Position numbers and translations under genes: made by a program. A stretch of 33,620 nt of DNA from WTJD01 sp964225175 (GTDB lineage: Bacteria > Pseudomonadota > Gammaproteobacteria > Xanthomonadales > SZUA-36), in contig CAXQNK010000137.1 in the NCBI GenBank assembly GCA_964225175.1, positions 1 to 33,620 of the forward strand. Reading direction: 5' to 3'. Positions 1 to 8,031 of this stretch are shown here, piece after piece. Within the stretch, counting starts at the first letter, position 1, and the number at the start of each line of letters is the position of its first letter. The notes beneath the pieces are model-generated. The model worked only from the letters and a program-made list of their open reading frames with translations, was not told where the DNA came from and searched no databases.

Positions 1-989
1 GATAGATATTCGATTTCCTGTTGATCATCGGGCGAATCCGCGCGGCGTTGTGTTTCCGGGCTGGGATTGTCCTCGACCGACTCACTGGCAGCTTGCGCCA
101 TGCGGGCGCTTGTGTCGCTGGGGGCAGGGGATGAGTCCAACTGGGCGGTGTTGGATGCCGGCGCGCTGGATGCGTTTGCTTCGGGGGAAGCCTGTCCCGT
201 GCCCCCGGCCCGTTGACGCGCGGATTGCGTTCCATCGCTTGTTGCGGGGGGCGAGGGGGCCGAATTGCCGGTCGCTCCGGACTCGCCCAACACCTGTTGG
301 CTGCCTCGACCCGACGAGGCCACCACCGCTGGGTCCTGACGAGTCTGCGCATTCAGATACTCCAGCGCATTCTGCGTGACTCCGGCCTGCCGGATTTCGG
401 TGTCTGCTTCAGGGGATGAGGCGGCAGCACCGGTGGCGTCCGCGGAGAGGGCAGCGCGATCTGCGCCCGTGCTGTCCTGGCTGGCATCGGACCCGTTGCC
501 TGGCGAAGCCTGGTTCGTACCGGGTACTCTGCTGCGCTCGCCCGCGGCGTGAATCTGAGCCTCGCGCGCATGGTAGTTGTCAACCAGTTCAGACCACGCT
601 TCAGCCTCCATATTGCGGAGCTGACGATCGGTCTCGGCCGCTTTGCTGGCGACGTAAGGATAATCCTTGTCTGTTTCCCCGGGTGTCCAACGCTCGCCGT
701 CCACGATAATACTTCGCAATTGATTGCGCAGATGCTTTTGTGATGCCTCGGGAAGATCGCCCATCTTTTCGAGATCAAGCGGTGGTGCCAGGGCCCCGTA
801 GGGTTGACTGGGACGCTGAACCTGATCGTCTCGCAGTTCCATGAAACGGCGGTAATTGTCCTCATTGAGCTCGGTTTCCTGCCCGGTGTTGTCTGTGGCT
901 CCCTCATCGGGTGCCTCATCCTGTGCGCATAAGAGGCCGGACAGGGTGAGAAGAAAAAAGAGCGTCAGCAGGTTCCGGGTTTGGGTCAT
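1..989 (-). CDS. Secreted low-complexity protein, 3'-truncated by window edge
   Basis: An open frame starts at ATG 989 and continues without a stop to the window edge, giving 329 visible codons. The first residues (MTQTRNLLTLFFLLTLSG, then LLCAQDEAP) form a clear Sec signal peptide with likely cleavage after CA. The mature part has a short structured stretch (about residues 40-135, with a YPYVASKAAETDRQL-type helical segment) and then becomes very rich in Ala, Ser, Gln, Thr, Pro and Asp, which suggests a disordered linker in the periplasm or an envelope protein. The start lies 19 bp after the stop of the kinase/FGE-like gene, so it is the last visible gene of the seven-gene minus-strand operon. 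I do not recognise a family, and the C-terminus is not visible. Confidence concerns the reading frame and secretion, not a function. Confidence 0.7.
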   Translation of the reverse strand, partial: MTQTRNLLTLFFLLTLSGLLCAQDEAPDEGATDNTGQETELNEDNYRRFMELRDDQVQRPSQPYGALAPPLDLEKMGDLPEASQKHLRNQLRSIIVDGERWTPGETDKDYPYVASKAAETDRQLRNMEAEAWSELVDNYHAREAQIHAAGERSRVPGTNQASPGNGSDASQDSTGADRAALSADATGAAASSPEADTEIRQAGVTQNALEYLNAQTRQDPAVVASSGRGSQQVLGESGATGNSAPSPPATSDGTQSARQRAGGTGQASPEANASSAPASNTAQLDSSPAPSDTSARMAQAASESVEDNPSPETQRRADSPDDQQEIEYL

Positions 990-1008
990 GATTGGTTCAT
1001 TCGCGACA

Positions 1009-3357
1009 TCATGGATTAATGGATCTTAGGACACGAAAACCGGTGAAATCGTTCCGGTCACCGTTATCGAGATTGAATCGGGCAGGTAAACGTGCCTCGG
1101 CCGTTCCGGTGATCCATGCGCCGCCGCGGGTCATGTGTGATGAGCAGATTCCACGTCCCCACGGGCTCCCATCTGTTGGCGCATCAAGATAGCTTAGATT
1201 CATGCAATCGGCCGTCCATTCCGATACATTGCCGATCATGTCGAAAAGTCCGAATCCATTGGGCTCGAGCGTACCCCCGGGCAGCGTCCCGAGAGCCTGT
1301 TCGTCAGAGCAGGCTTCGTGGCGCCAGCGAAAGGAGGTTTCCTGCCCTGCGATGTTCGCCTGTGTACACAGTTGCTCGGGCGTGCCGCCCAGCCAATCGC
1401 CCGTCTCGCCAGCGCGGGCAGCGTATTCCCACTCGCTCTCGCTCGGCAGCCGGTAGGCCTGGTCAGTGTATTCGCTGATCCAGGCAACGTACGCCTGGGC
1501 GTCATCCCAAGAGACCATGATGACCGGGCGGGCTCCGCGTCCCCACCCGTTGTCATTGGGTTGTGCCTTGCAACCGTCGGCCGCGACGCAGGCATCCCAT
1601 TGCTCGAAAGTCACCTCCATGACCCCGACCGCGAAAGCCTGGGGCAAGGTGACGGTACGGTTGGGTTGTTCGTTTCGGCGCGCCAATGGCGACTCACCCG
1701 GCGAGCCCTGTATGAAGCTGCCTGCTGGTACCACCCTCATGACGGGACAAACGGCGCAATCCCGAAAGGCCTTGCCCGGCGAAAGATCGAGATGTTCGAG
1801 GGAGATTAGTGCCTCGGCACGGTAGCTGCCCTCGGGGTATGTGTCGAGGTAGGCCTGGAACGCATCGCTGGTGCCGAGTTTTTGTGCCGACTCCCAGGCC
1901 CGCTCTTCGAGTTGCTCGCGACGGATTTCATCACGCAAACCACGTGCCTGTGCGACAAACTGGCCAGTCGGCCACTCCGCGAGATATCGCTCCATGCTCG
2001 CGACGCTGCGCGCCTCCAGCGCAGCTTGCCATGCCTGTTGGTCCCTTCTCTCGCGTTCCGCGCGTTCCCGGGCCTCACGCGCTGCGGCTTCGTCGATGGC
2101 CGCAATTTTTCTCAGCGCTTCCGCCTCGTGCTGACCTCCAGGGAATTCGTTGAGATAGTCGTTGTACGCCTCCCGGGTGTCCTCCTCCGCCATTTGCGCC
2201 CAGAGACGTTCATCCAGGATATCGAGCTGAATCTGGGCCTGCTCAAGATACACTGATGACGGAAAATCCTCGATAAAACGACGATAACCCAGCACGGTAT
2301 CCGCGCTAAGGCTCGCTTGCCAGCGCGCGGTTTCCGCGGGGTCAATCGGTTCGGCCTGCGTAGCGGTCGCGACAGGCTCAGGGAGAGGGTCGCCCGGCTC
2401 GGTGTTGGTGAGATATATCGCCGTGGCAGCGACGGCGGCAAGTACGGCGCCAACCAGCATCGGCGCCAGCCATTCGCGAGCCTCCGTGTCGGTGCCCGAA
2501 GGGCGGGCGCCTGCCACGCTCCTTCTCCACTCAATACTTTCCATGCCCTCACGCCAGCGTCTTGCATTGCGGGGTCGGTTTTCGGGCTCCAGTTCAAGCC
2601 CAAGCTCAAGGGCATCGATGATCGCGCCACGGCTCTCGGAGCGATCCAGGACAGGCATTGGGTCGGTGCTTCCTGTCTGCAGGGCCTGTGCTCGCTCAGG
2701 TCCGCTCGGGGCTGCGGCACCGAGCAAGGCGTGCGCACCGATGGCCGCGAGCCGGTAAATGTCAGATGCTTCAGTGGCAGTGCCCTGCGACTTCGCATGT
2801 TCCGGCGCCTGGTAAGCGTCCATGGGGGCGCCCTGCGAGGCGTCATCGAGCCAGTAAGCGATGCCCCTGGCATCGATGATAATGTTGTCCGGTGAAACCA
2901 GCGGATGTCGGCCCTCCTCGTGGAGCGTGACCAGCCCGCTCATCAGTCCGCTCATCCAACCACTGAGCGTTTCAGCATCGACAGGTTCAGCAAGGGAGAG
3001 GCGGGAAGAGAGTAACTGCCCATTCTCGACGGGCAAAACACACCAATCGGTGCCTCGCGCGGAGAAAACCCGCACAGCCGCGAGAATATGGGGGTGTGAC
3101 AGGCGCGCGGAACGCCTGATGTGCCTTCTGAACCGATCCCGGGCCGCCGCATAGGCCTCCTCTTCGCCCGGCAGCGCGCAGACATCACCAGCCTCGTCTC
3201 TTTGCACCCCGGAATCCGGCAGACATTCCCGCAGCAGGACGTGCGTGTTGAGGTCGAGGTCTGTTGCCCGATAAGTGACCGAATCGCTTGTGATGACGAG
3301 CACCTGCTCAATTTGCAGGCGCTCTACCTCGTCTCCGGGATGCAGGGTCGTGGTCAC
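1009..3357 (-). CDS. Pseudokinase - TM - four repeats - FGE-like (SUMF1) protein
   Basis: A 782-residue protein. I place the start at GTG 3357, which overlaps the upstream stop as GTGA and has a GGAG motif 7 nt before it; the frame is open further upstream but only inside the previous gene. Residues about 10-275 have a Ser/Thr kinase fold: APE (184-186) and DIY (199-201) are kept, but the VAIK lysine position is Arg43 (LLRECLP), the HRD motif reads HPL (151-153), and DFG reads DDA (171-173). This predicts a pseudokinase. A membrane helix at about 297-317 is followed by four tandem W...Y..(F/Y)P.G repeats (about 346-523), then an FGE/SUMF1-like domain (531-780) with GNVSEW (709-714). The region after TRGGAW (743-748), where catalytic FGEs carry their cysteine pair, has no cysteine. 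Positive-inside residues put the kinase part in the cytoplasm and the FGE part in the periplasm. Confidence 0.88.
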   Translation of the reverse strand: MTTTLHPGDEVERLQIEQVLVITSDSVTYRATDLDLNTHVLLRECLPDSGVQRDEAGDVCALPGEEEAYAAARDRFRRHIRRSARLSHPHILAAVRVFSARGTDWCVLPVENGQLLSSRLSLAEPVDAETLSGWMSGLMSGLVTLHEEGRHPLVSPDNIIIDARGIAYWLDDASQGAPMDAYQAPEHAKSQGTATEASDIYRLAAIGAHALLGAAAPSGPERAQALQTGSTDPMPVLDRSESRGAIIDALELGLELEPENRPRNARRWREGMESIEWRRSVAGARPSGTDTEAREWLAPMLVGAVLAAVAATAIYLTNTEPGDPLPEPVATATQAEPIDPAETARWQASLSADTVLGYRRFIEDFPSSVYLEQAQIQLDILDERLWAQMAEEDTREAYNDYLNEFPGGQHEAEALRKIAAIDEAAAREARERAERERRDQQAWQAALEARSVASMERYLAEWPTGQFVAQARGLRDEIRREQLEERAWESAQKLGTSDAFQAYLDTYPEGSYRAEALISLEHLDLSPGKAFRDCAVCPVMRVVPAGSFIQGSPGESPLARRNEQPNRTVTLPQAFAVGVMEVTFEQWDACVAADGCKAQPNDNGWGRGARPVIMVSWDDAQAYVAWISEYTDQAYRLPSESEWEYAARAGETGDWLGGTPEQLCTQANIAGQETSFRWRHEACSDEQALGTLPGGTLEPNGFGLFDMIGNVSEWTADCMNLSYLDAPTDGSPWGRGICSSHMTRGGAWITGTAEARLPARFNLDNGDRNDFTGFRVLRSINP

Positions 3358-4805
3358 GCAGGTGCTCCGTCCTGTTCGTTCCAGGATAAGCTTAACCGGG
3401 TCCGGCCCAGTTGGATATCCGTCCCGCTCATGATTCGGAACGTTTCGCCGTCCTGGCAGGCCACGCCGTTCACCCAAGTTCCCTTTCCAGACCCGAGATC
3501 AGTAACCAGTACGCCCTGCGGATCGATCTGCAGTCGGATATGGACACGGGCGACATCTGAGTCTTCGAGCACAATGTCACCCAAGGTGCGCCCGATTGTC
3601 GCTCCTTCGGCACCCAGACGATGGATGAGCTCAACAATGTCTCCGGAGCCCAGCACTGCGCGGACGATGATGTCCCTCGATATGTGCTGCGTCTCATGAT
3701 CTGGGACGAGGGGCTGGGTATTTCCTACGCGCTCTTCCCCGGGCTGGTTTCCATCCCGTGACTTTTTCCAGTACCAGGCGAACAGCAGCAATGCGGGGAG
3801 CCCGAAGCCGAGGACCACGAAACCGGGGGATGGGGTGGTTGGCCCGTTCGCAGGTGATGCCGCATCAGTCATTGCATCTTCGAGCGAGGGACTTTCCGCC
3901 GCCCAGCCACCGGGCTCAAGCGGGTCAACTGCTATCGCCGTGGGCGAAATTGACGGCGTCTTGGGAGGTGCTGCCTGTGTCTGTTCGACTGGAACAGGGT
4001 CCGACAGGGCAGGGGATTTCACCGACAGGTCAGGCTGGGTGGGGATCAGCACCTCCGGGTCAAGGATTTGCGGAGAATCGGCTGCAGTCTCCGTGGGTGC
4101 CGGTGAAGGGTTTGGCGCACGAGCAGCGCTTCGACAAGGACGCTTTTCGGTGGTGACGCCCAATGCATCGACCGCTTCATGAAGTGCTTCACCCAGCAAC
4201 AGGAGCGGCAAGGCATCAGGCTGAGCATCACTGGCCTGTGCAATGGTCAGTCCGGCGAGGTGGCCGCAGCGGTTGATCAACAAACCGTCATGCTGGGCCA
4301 GCGGGGGTTCGGTGCCGAAGCGCGTGCCGGCGCCGTCTGACCTGATCTGAACGGATTCCACGATGGCGGGTCGGCCTTCGACCAGTTGCTCAGCAGGTGG
4401 GAAAGAAAAGAACTGCAGGGTCTCGCCGGGCAGGACCGGGTCTTCACTGAGAAACAGCCCTGGTTGCCCCAGGTCCTCGGCTGCGAGTATGGCAATTCCG
4501 AGCTCAGCAGATCGAGAGACCGTGCGGGTTTTGCGGCCGTGCCTTTCGATTTCCAACCCTCCCTCCAGCACAATGATTTGATCACCACGATCAACGAAGT
4601 GCGCAGGTATGAGCACCTGGCCACCCGGCCTCAGAACTACGCCGGTTATGGGTTTTGCATGGGTTTCCGACAGCAGTTTAAGTACCAGTATGGCTGGGCC
4701 CGGCGGGGCCTGGGCCAGTGGGCGCGGCGTCATGAACAGCTGTCCGGCGAGGCACAGCCCGCCAATGATTACCCAGCGAAATGAACGGCACCCAATCGAG
4801 TTCAA
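3354..4805 (-). CDS. Exported HtrA-like pseudoprotease - TM - cytoplasmic FHA protein
   Basis: A 483-residue protein starting at TTG 4805, which overlaps the channel-gene stop as TTGA; translation is probably coupled because no strong Shine-Dalgarno is visible. The N-terminus (RSFRWVIIGGLCLAGQLF, then AQA about residue 33) is a signal peptide, which supports the TTG. Residues about 36-215 resemble the trypsin/HtrA fold: IPAHFV (66-71) matches the histidine strand and DGLLINRCGHLAG (173-185) matches the GNSGGP strand, but the serine is absent (Gln171-His172-Asp173) and the Asp position is not conserved. A Pro/Ala/Ser-rich linker leads to a membrane helix (about 328-346, then WKKSR) and a C-terminal FHA domain (about 378-475). 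In that domain GR (405-406) and GTWVNG (442-447) are kept, but the pThr-contact serine is Ala419 (ARVH). It probably relays a periplasmic state to cytoplasmic FHA. Confidence 0.82.
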   Translation of the reverse strand: MNSIGCRSFRWVIIGGLCLAGQLFMTPRPLAQAPPGPAILVLKLLSETHAKPITGVVLRPGGQVLIPAHFVDRGDQIIVLEGGLEIERHGRKTRTVSRSAELGIAILAAEDLGQPGLFLSEDPVLPGETLQFFSFPPAEQLVEGRPAIVESVQIRSDGAGTRFGTEPPLAQHDGLLINRCGHLAGLTIAQASDAQPDALPLLLLGEALHEAVDALGVTTEKRPCRSAARAPNPSPAPTETAADSPQILDPEVLIPTQPDLSVKSPALSDPVPVEQTQAAPPKTPSISPTAIAVDPLEPGGWAAESPSLEDAMTDAASPANGPTTPSPGFVVLGFGLPALLLFAWYWKKSRDGNQPGEERVGNTQPLVPDHETQHISRDIIVRAVLGSGDIVELIHRLGAEGATIGRTLGDIVLEDSDVARVHIRLQIDPQGVLVTDLGSGKGTWVNGVACQDGETFRIMSGTDIQLGRTRLSLSWNEQDGAPA

Positions 4806-5560
4806 CGGCTGTAAAGTCGGTTAATCAGGTGGTCGAGGCAATATTGCCCGGAGCGGTTCAGGGTGTGCTCTTCACGGCCCTGTATGAGGTTTTGCAGAAA
4901 AACGAGAATGGAGGCCATGATCAGGGCCAGCAAGGTCGTACTGAATGCCACGCCCAGACGTTGAGTCACTTCGTAGAGCATTTCCGGGCTTTCAACGTTT
5001 GCCCGATCGCCCGCATAGTTCAGGGCCAACATGATACCGACCACGGTGCCGATGAAGCCCAGCGAGGGAATCAGCCAGGTGATGTAGCGGATAATGTTGT
5101 ACCGAAGGTCCAGTTCATGCAGGAATAGGTCCAGGCTGGAATTGAGCAGTGCATTGGCCTGCTCCACCGATTGGGTCAGGTTGAAATTCAGAACACATCG
5201 TTCGATGAGACGCGGCAGGAAGCACACGCGGCGATAACGGCTGTCACGCACGCGCTGATAGATGGGGGTCATGTCTTCACCCGGACGAAGCACCGTGCTG
5301 TCTTTGACGGGCAGATAGTCTCGCCCCAGTTGTTGCTCCTCGATACGTCCTGCGCGCCAGCGAATGGCGAGTTCTCCCAGTCCGGCAAAGAAGGCGAGCC
5401 AAAGCACGTTCTGAATGGTGAACGGCCATGATCCGCGGTTGATATCCAGCAGGATGGAAGCCACTGATGCTGGCAGCAGCCGGGCCATCAGAAAGATAAG
5501 GACAACGGCCGCAGCGAGGCTGACCAGCAAGGTGATGAAACGGGGCATGCTATTGTTCAT
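4802..5560 (-). CDS. MotA/TolQ/ExbB-type proton channel subunit
   Basis: A 252-residue inner-membrane protein with four predicted helices (about 8-29, 47-66, 157-180, 201-224), the MotA layout. The third helix carries the family signature PSLGFIGTVVGIMLAL (165-180) and the fourth contains AFSTTLLALIMA (205-216) with the conserved Thr pair. Such subunits form a pentamer around a dimer of TolR/MotB-type proteins and use ion flow to drive movement. Candidate partners are the two VWA proteins encoded just upstream. The start is ATG 5560, with GAGGA 6 nt before it that overlaps the end of the small FHA gene 9 bp upstream; another ATG lies at 5548. No long cytoplasmic tail like that of ZorA is present. 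The family call is firm, the partnership is inferred from gene order. Confidence 0.9.
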   Translation of the reverse strand: MNNSMPRFITLLVSLAAAVVLIFLMARLLPASVASILLDINRGSWPFTIQNVLWLAFFAGLGELAIRWRAGRIEEQQLGRDYLPVKDSTVLRPGEDMTPIYQRVRDSRYRRVCFLPRLIERCVLNFNLTQSVEQANALLNSSLDLFLHELDLRYNIIRYITWLIPSLGFIGTVVGIMLALNYAGDRANVESPEMLYEVTQRLGVAFSTTLLALIMASILVFLQNLIQGREEHTLNRSGQYCLDHLINRLYSR

Positions 5561-5569
5561 GCAAATTCC

Positions 5570-6034
5570 TCAGGACACGATCTGGCCGGTTTCAGGGTTA
5601 CGCTTGGGTGAGGCGGTCTGGGATGATCCAGAGGCCCCGGTTTCAGGGTAGGGTTCGGGTGCAGCATCGGGGGCACTCATCAGGCGTGCCCCTTCTTCAA
5701 GCTCAAACAGCTGACCCAGCTGCGAGAGGGCAAGTTCAGTTGTGCCCACTCGGATGCGGTCGCCGACACTCAGACAAACCTGCTCCACTTGCACTGTTTG
5801 GCCTTGCCGTGACAGCCAAAGCCCTGTTTCTGAGCCACTATCGCTCACCATGATCCGGCCCCCGGTCGACAGGCTCACGAGCGCGTGAACCGGCGCAATG
5901 CCGGGCGCGTCAATAACCAGGTCACATTGTCTGTCGCAGCCGATGGACTTTTGCGGCATGGGCAGGGCTCCAAACCTATTCCGGGTGGTCGTTCGAGACG
6001 AACGCAAAGTGTAACAAACTGTGGTTCCGTCCAT
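5570..6034 (-). CDS. Small FHA-domain protein with degenerate pThr site
   Basis: A 154-residue soluble protein. Residues about 8-108 fit an FHA fold (IGCDRQCDLVID at 31-42, VHALVSLS at 49-56, a SETGLWL strand at 68-74, VGDRIRVG at 90-97). FHA domains bind phosphothreonine on kinase substrates. Here the conserved Arg after Gly is Cys33 and the conserved Ser three residues before His is Ala47, so phosphopeptide binding may be lost. The tail (about 115-154) is polar, Pro/Ser/Glu-rich and probably disordered. The start ATG 6034 follows the previous stop by 3 nt (TGA-CTG-ATG), so it is probably translated by re-initiation. It may be the cytoplasmic adaptor between the channel/VWA genes and the pseudokinase. 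Confidence 0.8.
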   Translation of the reverse strand: MDGTTVCYTLRSSRTTTRNRFGALPMPQKSIGCDRQCDLVIDAPGIAPVHALVSLSTGGRIMVSDSGSETGLWLSRQGQTVQVEQVCLSVGDRIRVGTTELALSQLGQLFELEEGARLMSAPDAAPEPYPETGASGSSQTASPKRNPETGQIVS

Positions 6035-6037
6035 CAG

Positions 6038-6967
6038 TCATTGCGCCAGGGCCAGGAAGTCGCCCTCGTTAGCGGCAGCCAGTCGCTCCATGAATTCCAC
6101 GGTGCCCCGGTACTTGAAATAATCCCCGATGGTGACCGAGTGAATTTCTGCCCCACGATTATTGATGAGCGTGATTTCCTGGGCCAGGCTCGCAGGCGGC
6201 AGGTTCTGGTTGAACGTCGGGTTGGGCAGGCCGTCACTCAGCAGAACGATGGCGTCTGCCGGTACCCGAAATGCCGTTTCAAAGGCGGCATAAAGCGGCG
6301 AACTGCCCGAGAATTCACCGCTCAGGCCAGCAATGAACCGCCTGGCGCGGCTGCGGTTGGCTGGGCTCATCACGGACAGGTTGCCCTCTGCCGGCCAGCG
6401 GTAATATTGAACACCTGAGTCCAGTTGCTTAAAACCGAGGATGGCGAACTCGTAGCCTTCGCCGAGGGAATCCAGCGCCCGAATGACCGTGCGTTGCACC
6501 AGGGATTCATGTTCGGCGAGGTACTTGTTCATGTCCACGAGGAAGAGAATCCGGGTCGCGTCCGTTTTCAATCCGAGAAACCTGAAAGTGACCCGGTTAT
6601 TGACCGGCTCTTCAACGACCGGCACTTCTTCGGGTGGTGGAATCCGGCGGGCCTGTCTTAGCTGGGCCAGGATGCTTTGCAATTCGGCATCCAGGATGTC
6701 CCGCTCAGCTTGCAACTCCAGCGCCCGCCGGCGCTCCGCAGCCAGATCCGTCTCCACGTCGCTGGCGACTCGGTCTGTTTCTTCCATGAGTGTGGCGCTT
6801 TCGGCAGCCAGCGATTCGATATAGGCGAGGTGTCCCTCCAGCCTGACTTCTTTCTGGTAATCCGGCATCAGGATGATCGTGATGATCAAAAACGCACCCA
6901 TTGCGGAGGCGAACAGGTCGATCGCCGACAGGGAGTACACTCCGCTGGTGCGCAATCGCGACCTCAT
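6038..6967 (-). CDS. Membrane-anchored VWA protein, TolR/MotB-like, degenerate MIDAS
   Basis: A 309-residue protein: a short cytoplasmic N-terminus, one membrane helix (about 14-35) with the motif SAIDLFASAMGAF (14-26), a coiled-coil-like stretch (about 50-108), a Pro/Glu/Val linker, and a VWA domain (about 125-305). Asp17 at the start of the helix is placed like the ion-binding Asp of MotB and TolR. The VWA metal site should read DxSxS; here it reads DMNKY (145-149), so both serines are missing, while LLSDGLPN (242-249) keeps the second Asp. It is a paralogue of the next protein upstream, with identical length and the same helix motif. The start ATG 6967 overlaps the upstream stop as ATGA. 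It is likely the non-metal-binding half of a mixed B-subunit pair. Confidence 0.85.
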   Translation of the reverse strand: MRSRLRTSGVYSLSAIDLFASAMGAFLIITIILMPDYQKEVRLEGHLAYIESLAAESATLMEETDRVASDVETDLAAERRRALELQAERDILDAELQSILAQLRQARRIPPPEEVPVVEEPVNNRVTFRFLGLKTDATRILFLVDMNKYLAEHESLVQRTVIRALDSLGEGYEFAILGFKQLDSGVQYYRWPAEGNLSVMSPANRSRARRFIAGLSGEFSGSSPLYAAFETAFRVPADAIVLLSDGLPNPTFNQNLPPASLAQEITLINNRGAEIHSVTIGDYFKYRGTVEFMERLAAANEGDFLALAQ

Positions 6968-7893
6968 CGTGACACCCCGACAAAATCCCCGTGATTGAGT
7001 CGGGCAAGAGTCTGCATGAACAGGACCAGGTTCCTGTTATGGGTGTAATCGCCAATCGCAACGGCATGGATCTCGGTCTGGCGAAACTGGTTTAGAGATG
7101 TAATGTCCCGGATGATGTAACCGGGTGGCGTGTTGGGTTCGCCGTCACTCATCAGGATGATGGCGCTTGCCGGGTAGTCGAGTGCGGCTTGCAACGCATA
7201 ATGAGTTGGTGTGGTTCCGGCAAATTTCCTGGACAGGGAGCGTGCATATTCCCGTGCGGTTTTCAGATTCTCCGCGCTCGCCTTCAGCATGCTGCCATCA
7301 CCGGGAAACCGCCACAGGACGGGCATCGGATTTCCGTGGAATCCGACAAAAGCAAATTCATTCCGCTCATCCAGGGGCTCCAGGATGTCGAGAATGGAGC
7401 GCAACATCAGGTCTGAAAAATTCATCATGCTGCCGGACATGTCGATGAGGATGACGAAGGAGCGCGCTTCGGTCGCCAGCCCAAGGATTGAGAACTCGAC
7501 ACCATCGCTGACGCTCAGTATGCGGGGTTCGGGGTCAAGTTGACGAAGCGGATCAGGCCAGTCCACGCGAATTTCCGCCAGTTGCTCTTTGCCGCGCGTC
7601 AGTCGCTGTCCCAGATCCTCGATGATTTCAGCGGTGGTTTGGTTGGCCTCGCTGAGCCGGGATAATTCTGCTTGCATCTGGTCTGCACTGAGTCGCGAAC
7701 GATCAACCTCACCTAAGGCCATCCGTCGCAGATTCATAATCGCCTCGGAGCGCGAATAGGCCTCGTCCCGGCCCGCATTCTGGTAATAGGGGAACAGCAG
7801 CATGACCAGCAAAATGAAAGCGCCCAGCGCCGATGCGAACAGATCGATGGCGGAGGTTGAGAATACGGCAGTGTCTCGTTCAGGTATTTTCAC
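6964..7893 (-). CDS. Membrane-anchored VWA protein, TolR/MotB-like, intact MIDAS
   Basis: A 309-residue protein and the first gene of the operon. The start is GTG 7893, the only normal start codon after the in-frame stop at 7903-7905. The N-terminus has one membrane helix (about 14-36) with SAIDLFASALGAF (14-26), whose Asp17 sits like the ion-binding Asp of TolR/MotB. A helical, probably coiled-coil stretch follows (about 45-108). The VWA domain (about 130-305) has a complete metal site: DMSGS (151-155), Thr in GTTPT (226-230) and Asp250 in MSDGEPN. The bulk of the protein should lie in the periplasm. VWA domains bind ligands through the metal, so this may sense an envelope partner. The paralogue next to it lacks the metal site, which suggests a division of labour. 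Confidence 0.87.
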   Translation of the reverse strand: MKIPERDTAVFSTSAIDLFASALGAFILLVMLLFPYYQNAGRDEAYSRSEAIMNLRRMALGEVDRSRLSADQMQAELSRLSEANQTTAEIIEDLGQRLTRGKEQLAEIRVDWPDPLRQLDPEPRILSVSDGVEFSILGLATEARSFVILIDMSGSMMNFSDLMLRSILDILEPLDERNEFAFVGFHGNPMPVLWRFPGDGSMLKASAENLKTAREYARSLSRKFAGTTPTHYALQAALDYPASAIILMSDGEPNTPPGYIIRDITSLNQFRQTEIHAVAIGDYTHNRNLVLFMQTLARLNHGDFVGVSR

Positions 7894-8031
7894 AATTACG
7901 AATCAATGACTCAGAGCGATTGACAGCCGCGTCCCGGGCCGAGTTCAATGCCCATGGTGTCTCCCTTGATACGGCCCCGTTTCGCGTGGCATTGTACCCA
8001 TTCCCGGCGCTGCAAGCCCATAATAAGCGAG
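7894..8031. promoter_or_regulatory. Divergent control region between VWA operon and CHAT gene
   Basis: These 138 bp are the only space from which the seven-gene minus-strand operon and the plus-strand CHAT gene could be jointly controlled. On the minus strand TTGAAC (7948-7943) followed after 17 bp by TGTCAA is a weak sigma70-like pair about 30 bp before GTG 7893. No convincing promoter or palindromic operator was seen for the CHAT side. Joint regulation is inferred from the arrangement. Confidence 0.3.

Noticed and set aside
353..919. 188-codon minus-strand frame
   Set aside because: It lies inside the gene 1-989 in another frame. The other frame has a signal peptide, a start just after the previous gene and stays open to the edge.
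4802..7893. Zorya-type defence system
   Set aside because: The MotA-like subunit lacks the long ZorA tail, the B-like subunits carry VWA and not a peptidoglycan-binding OmpA domain, and no ZorC, ZorD or ZorE-like gene is present.
8019..8024. CATAAT as a -10 box for the CHAT gene
   Set aside because: It is only 8 bp before the chosen ATG and has no -35 at a proper distance.
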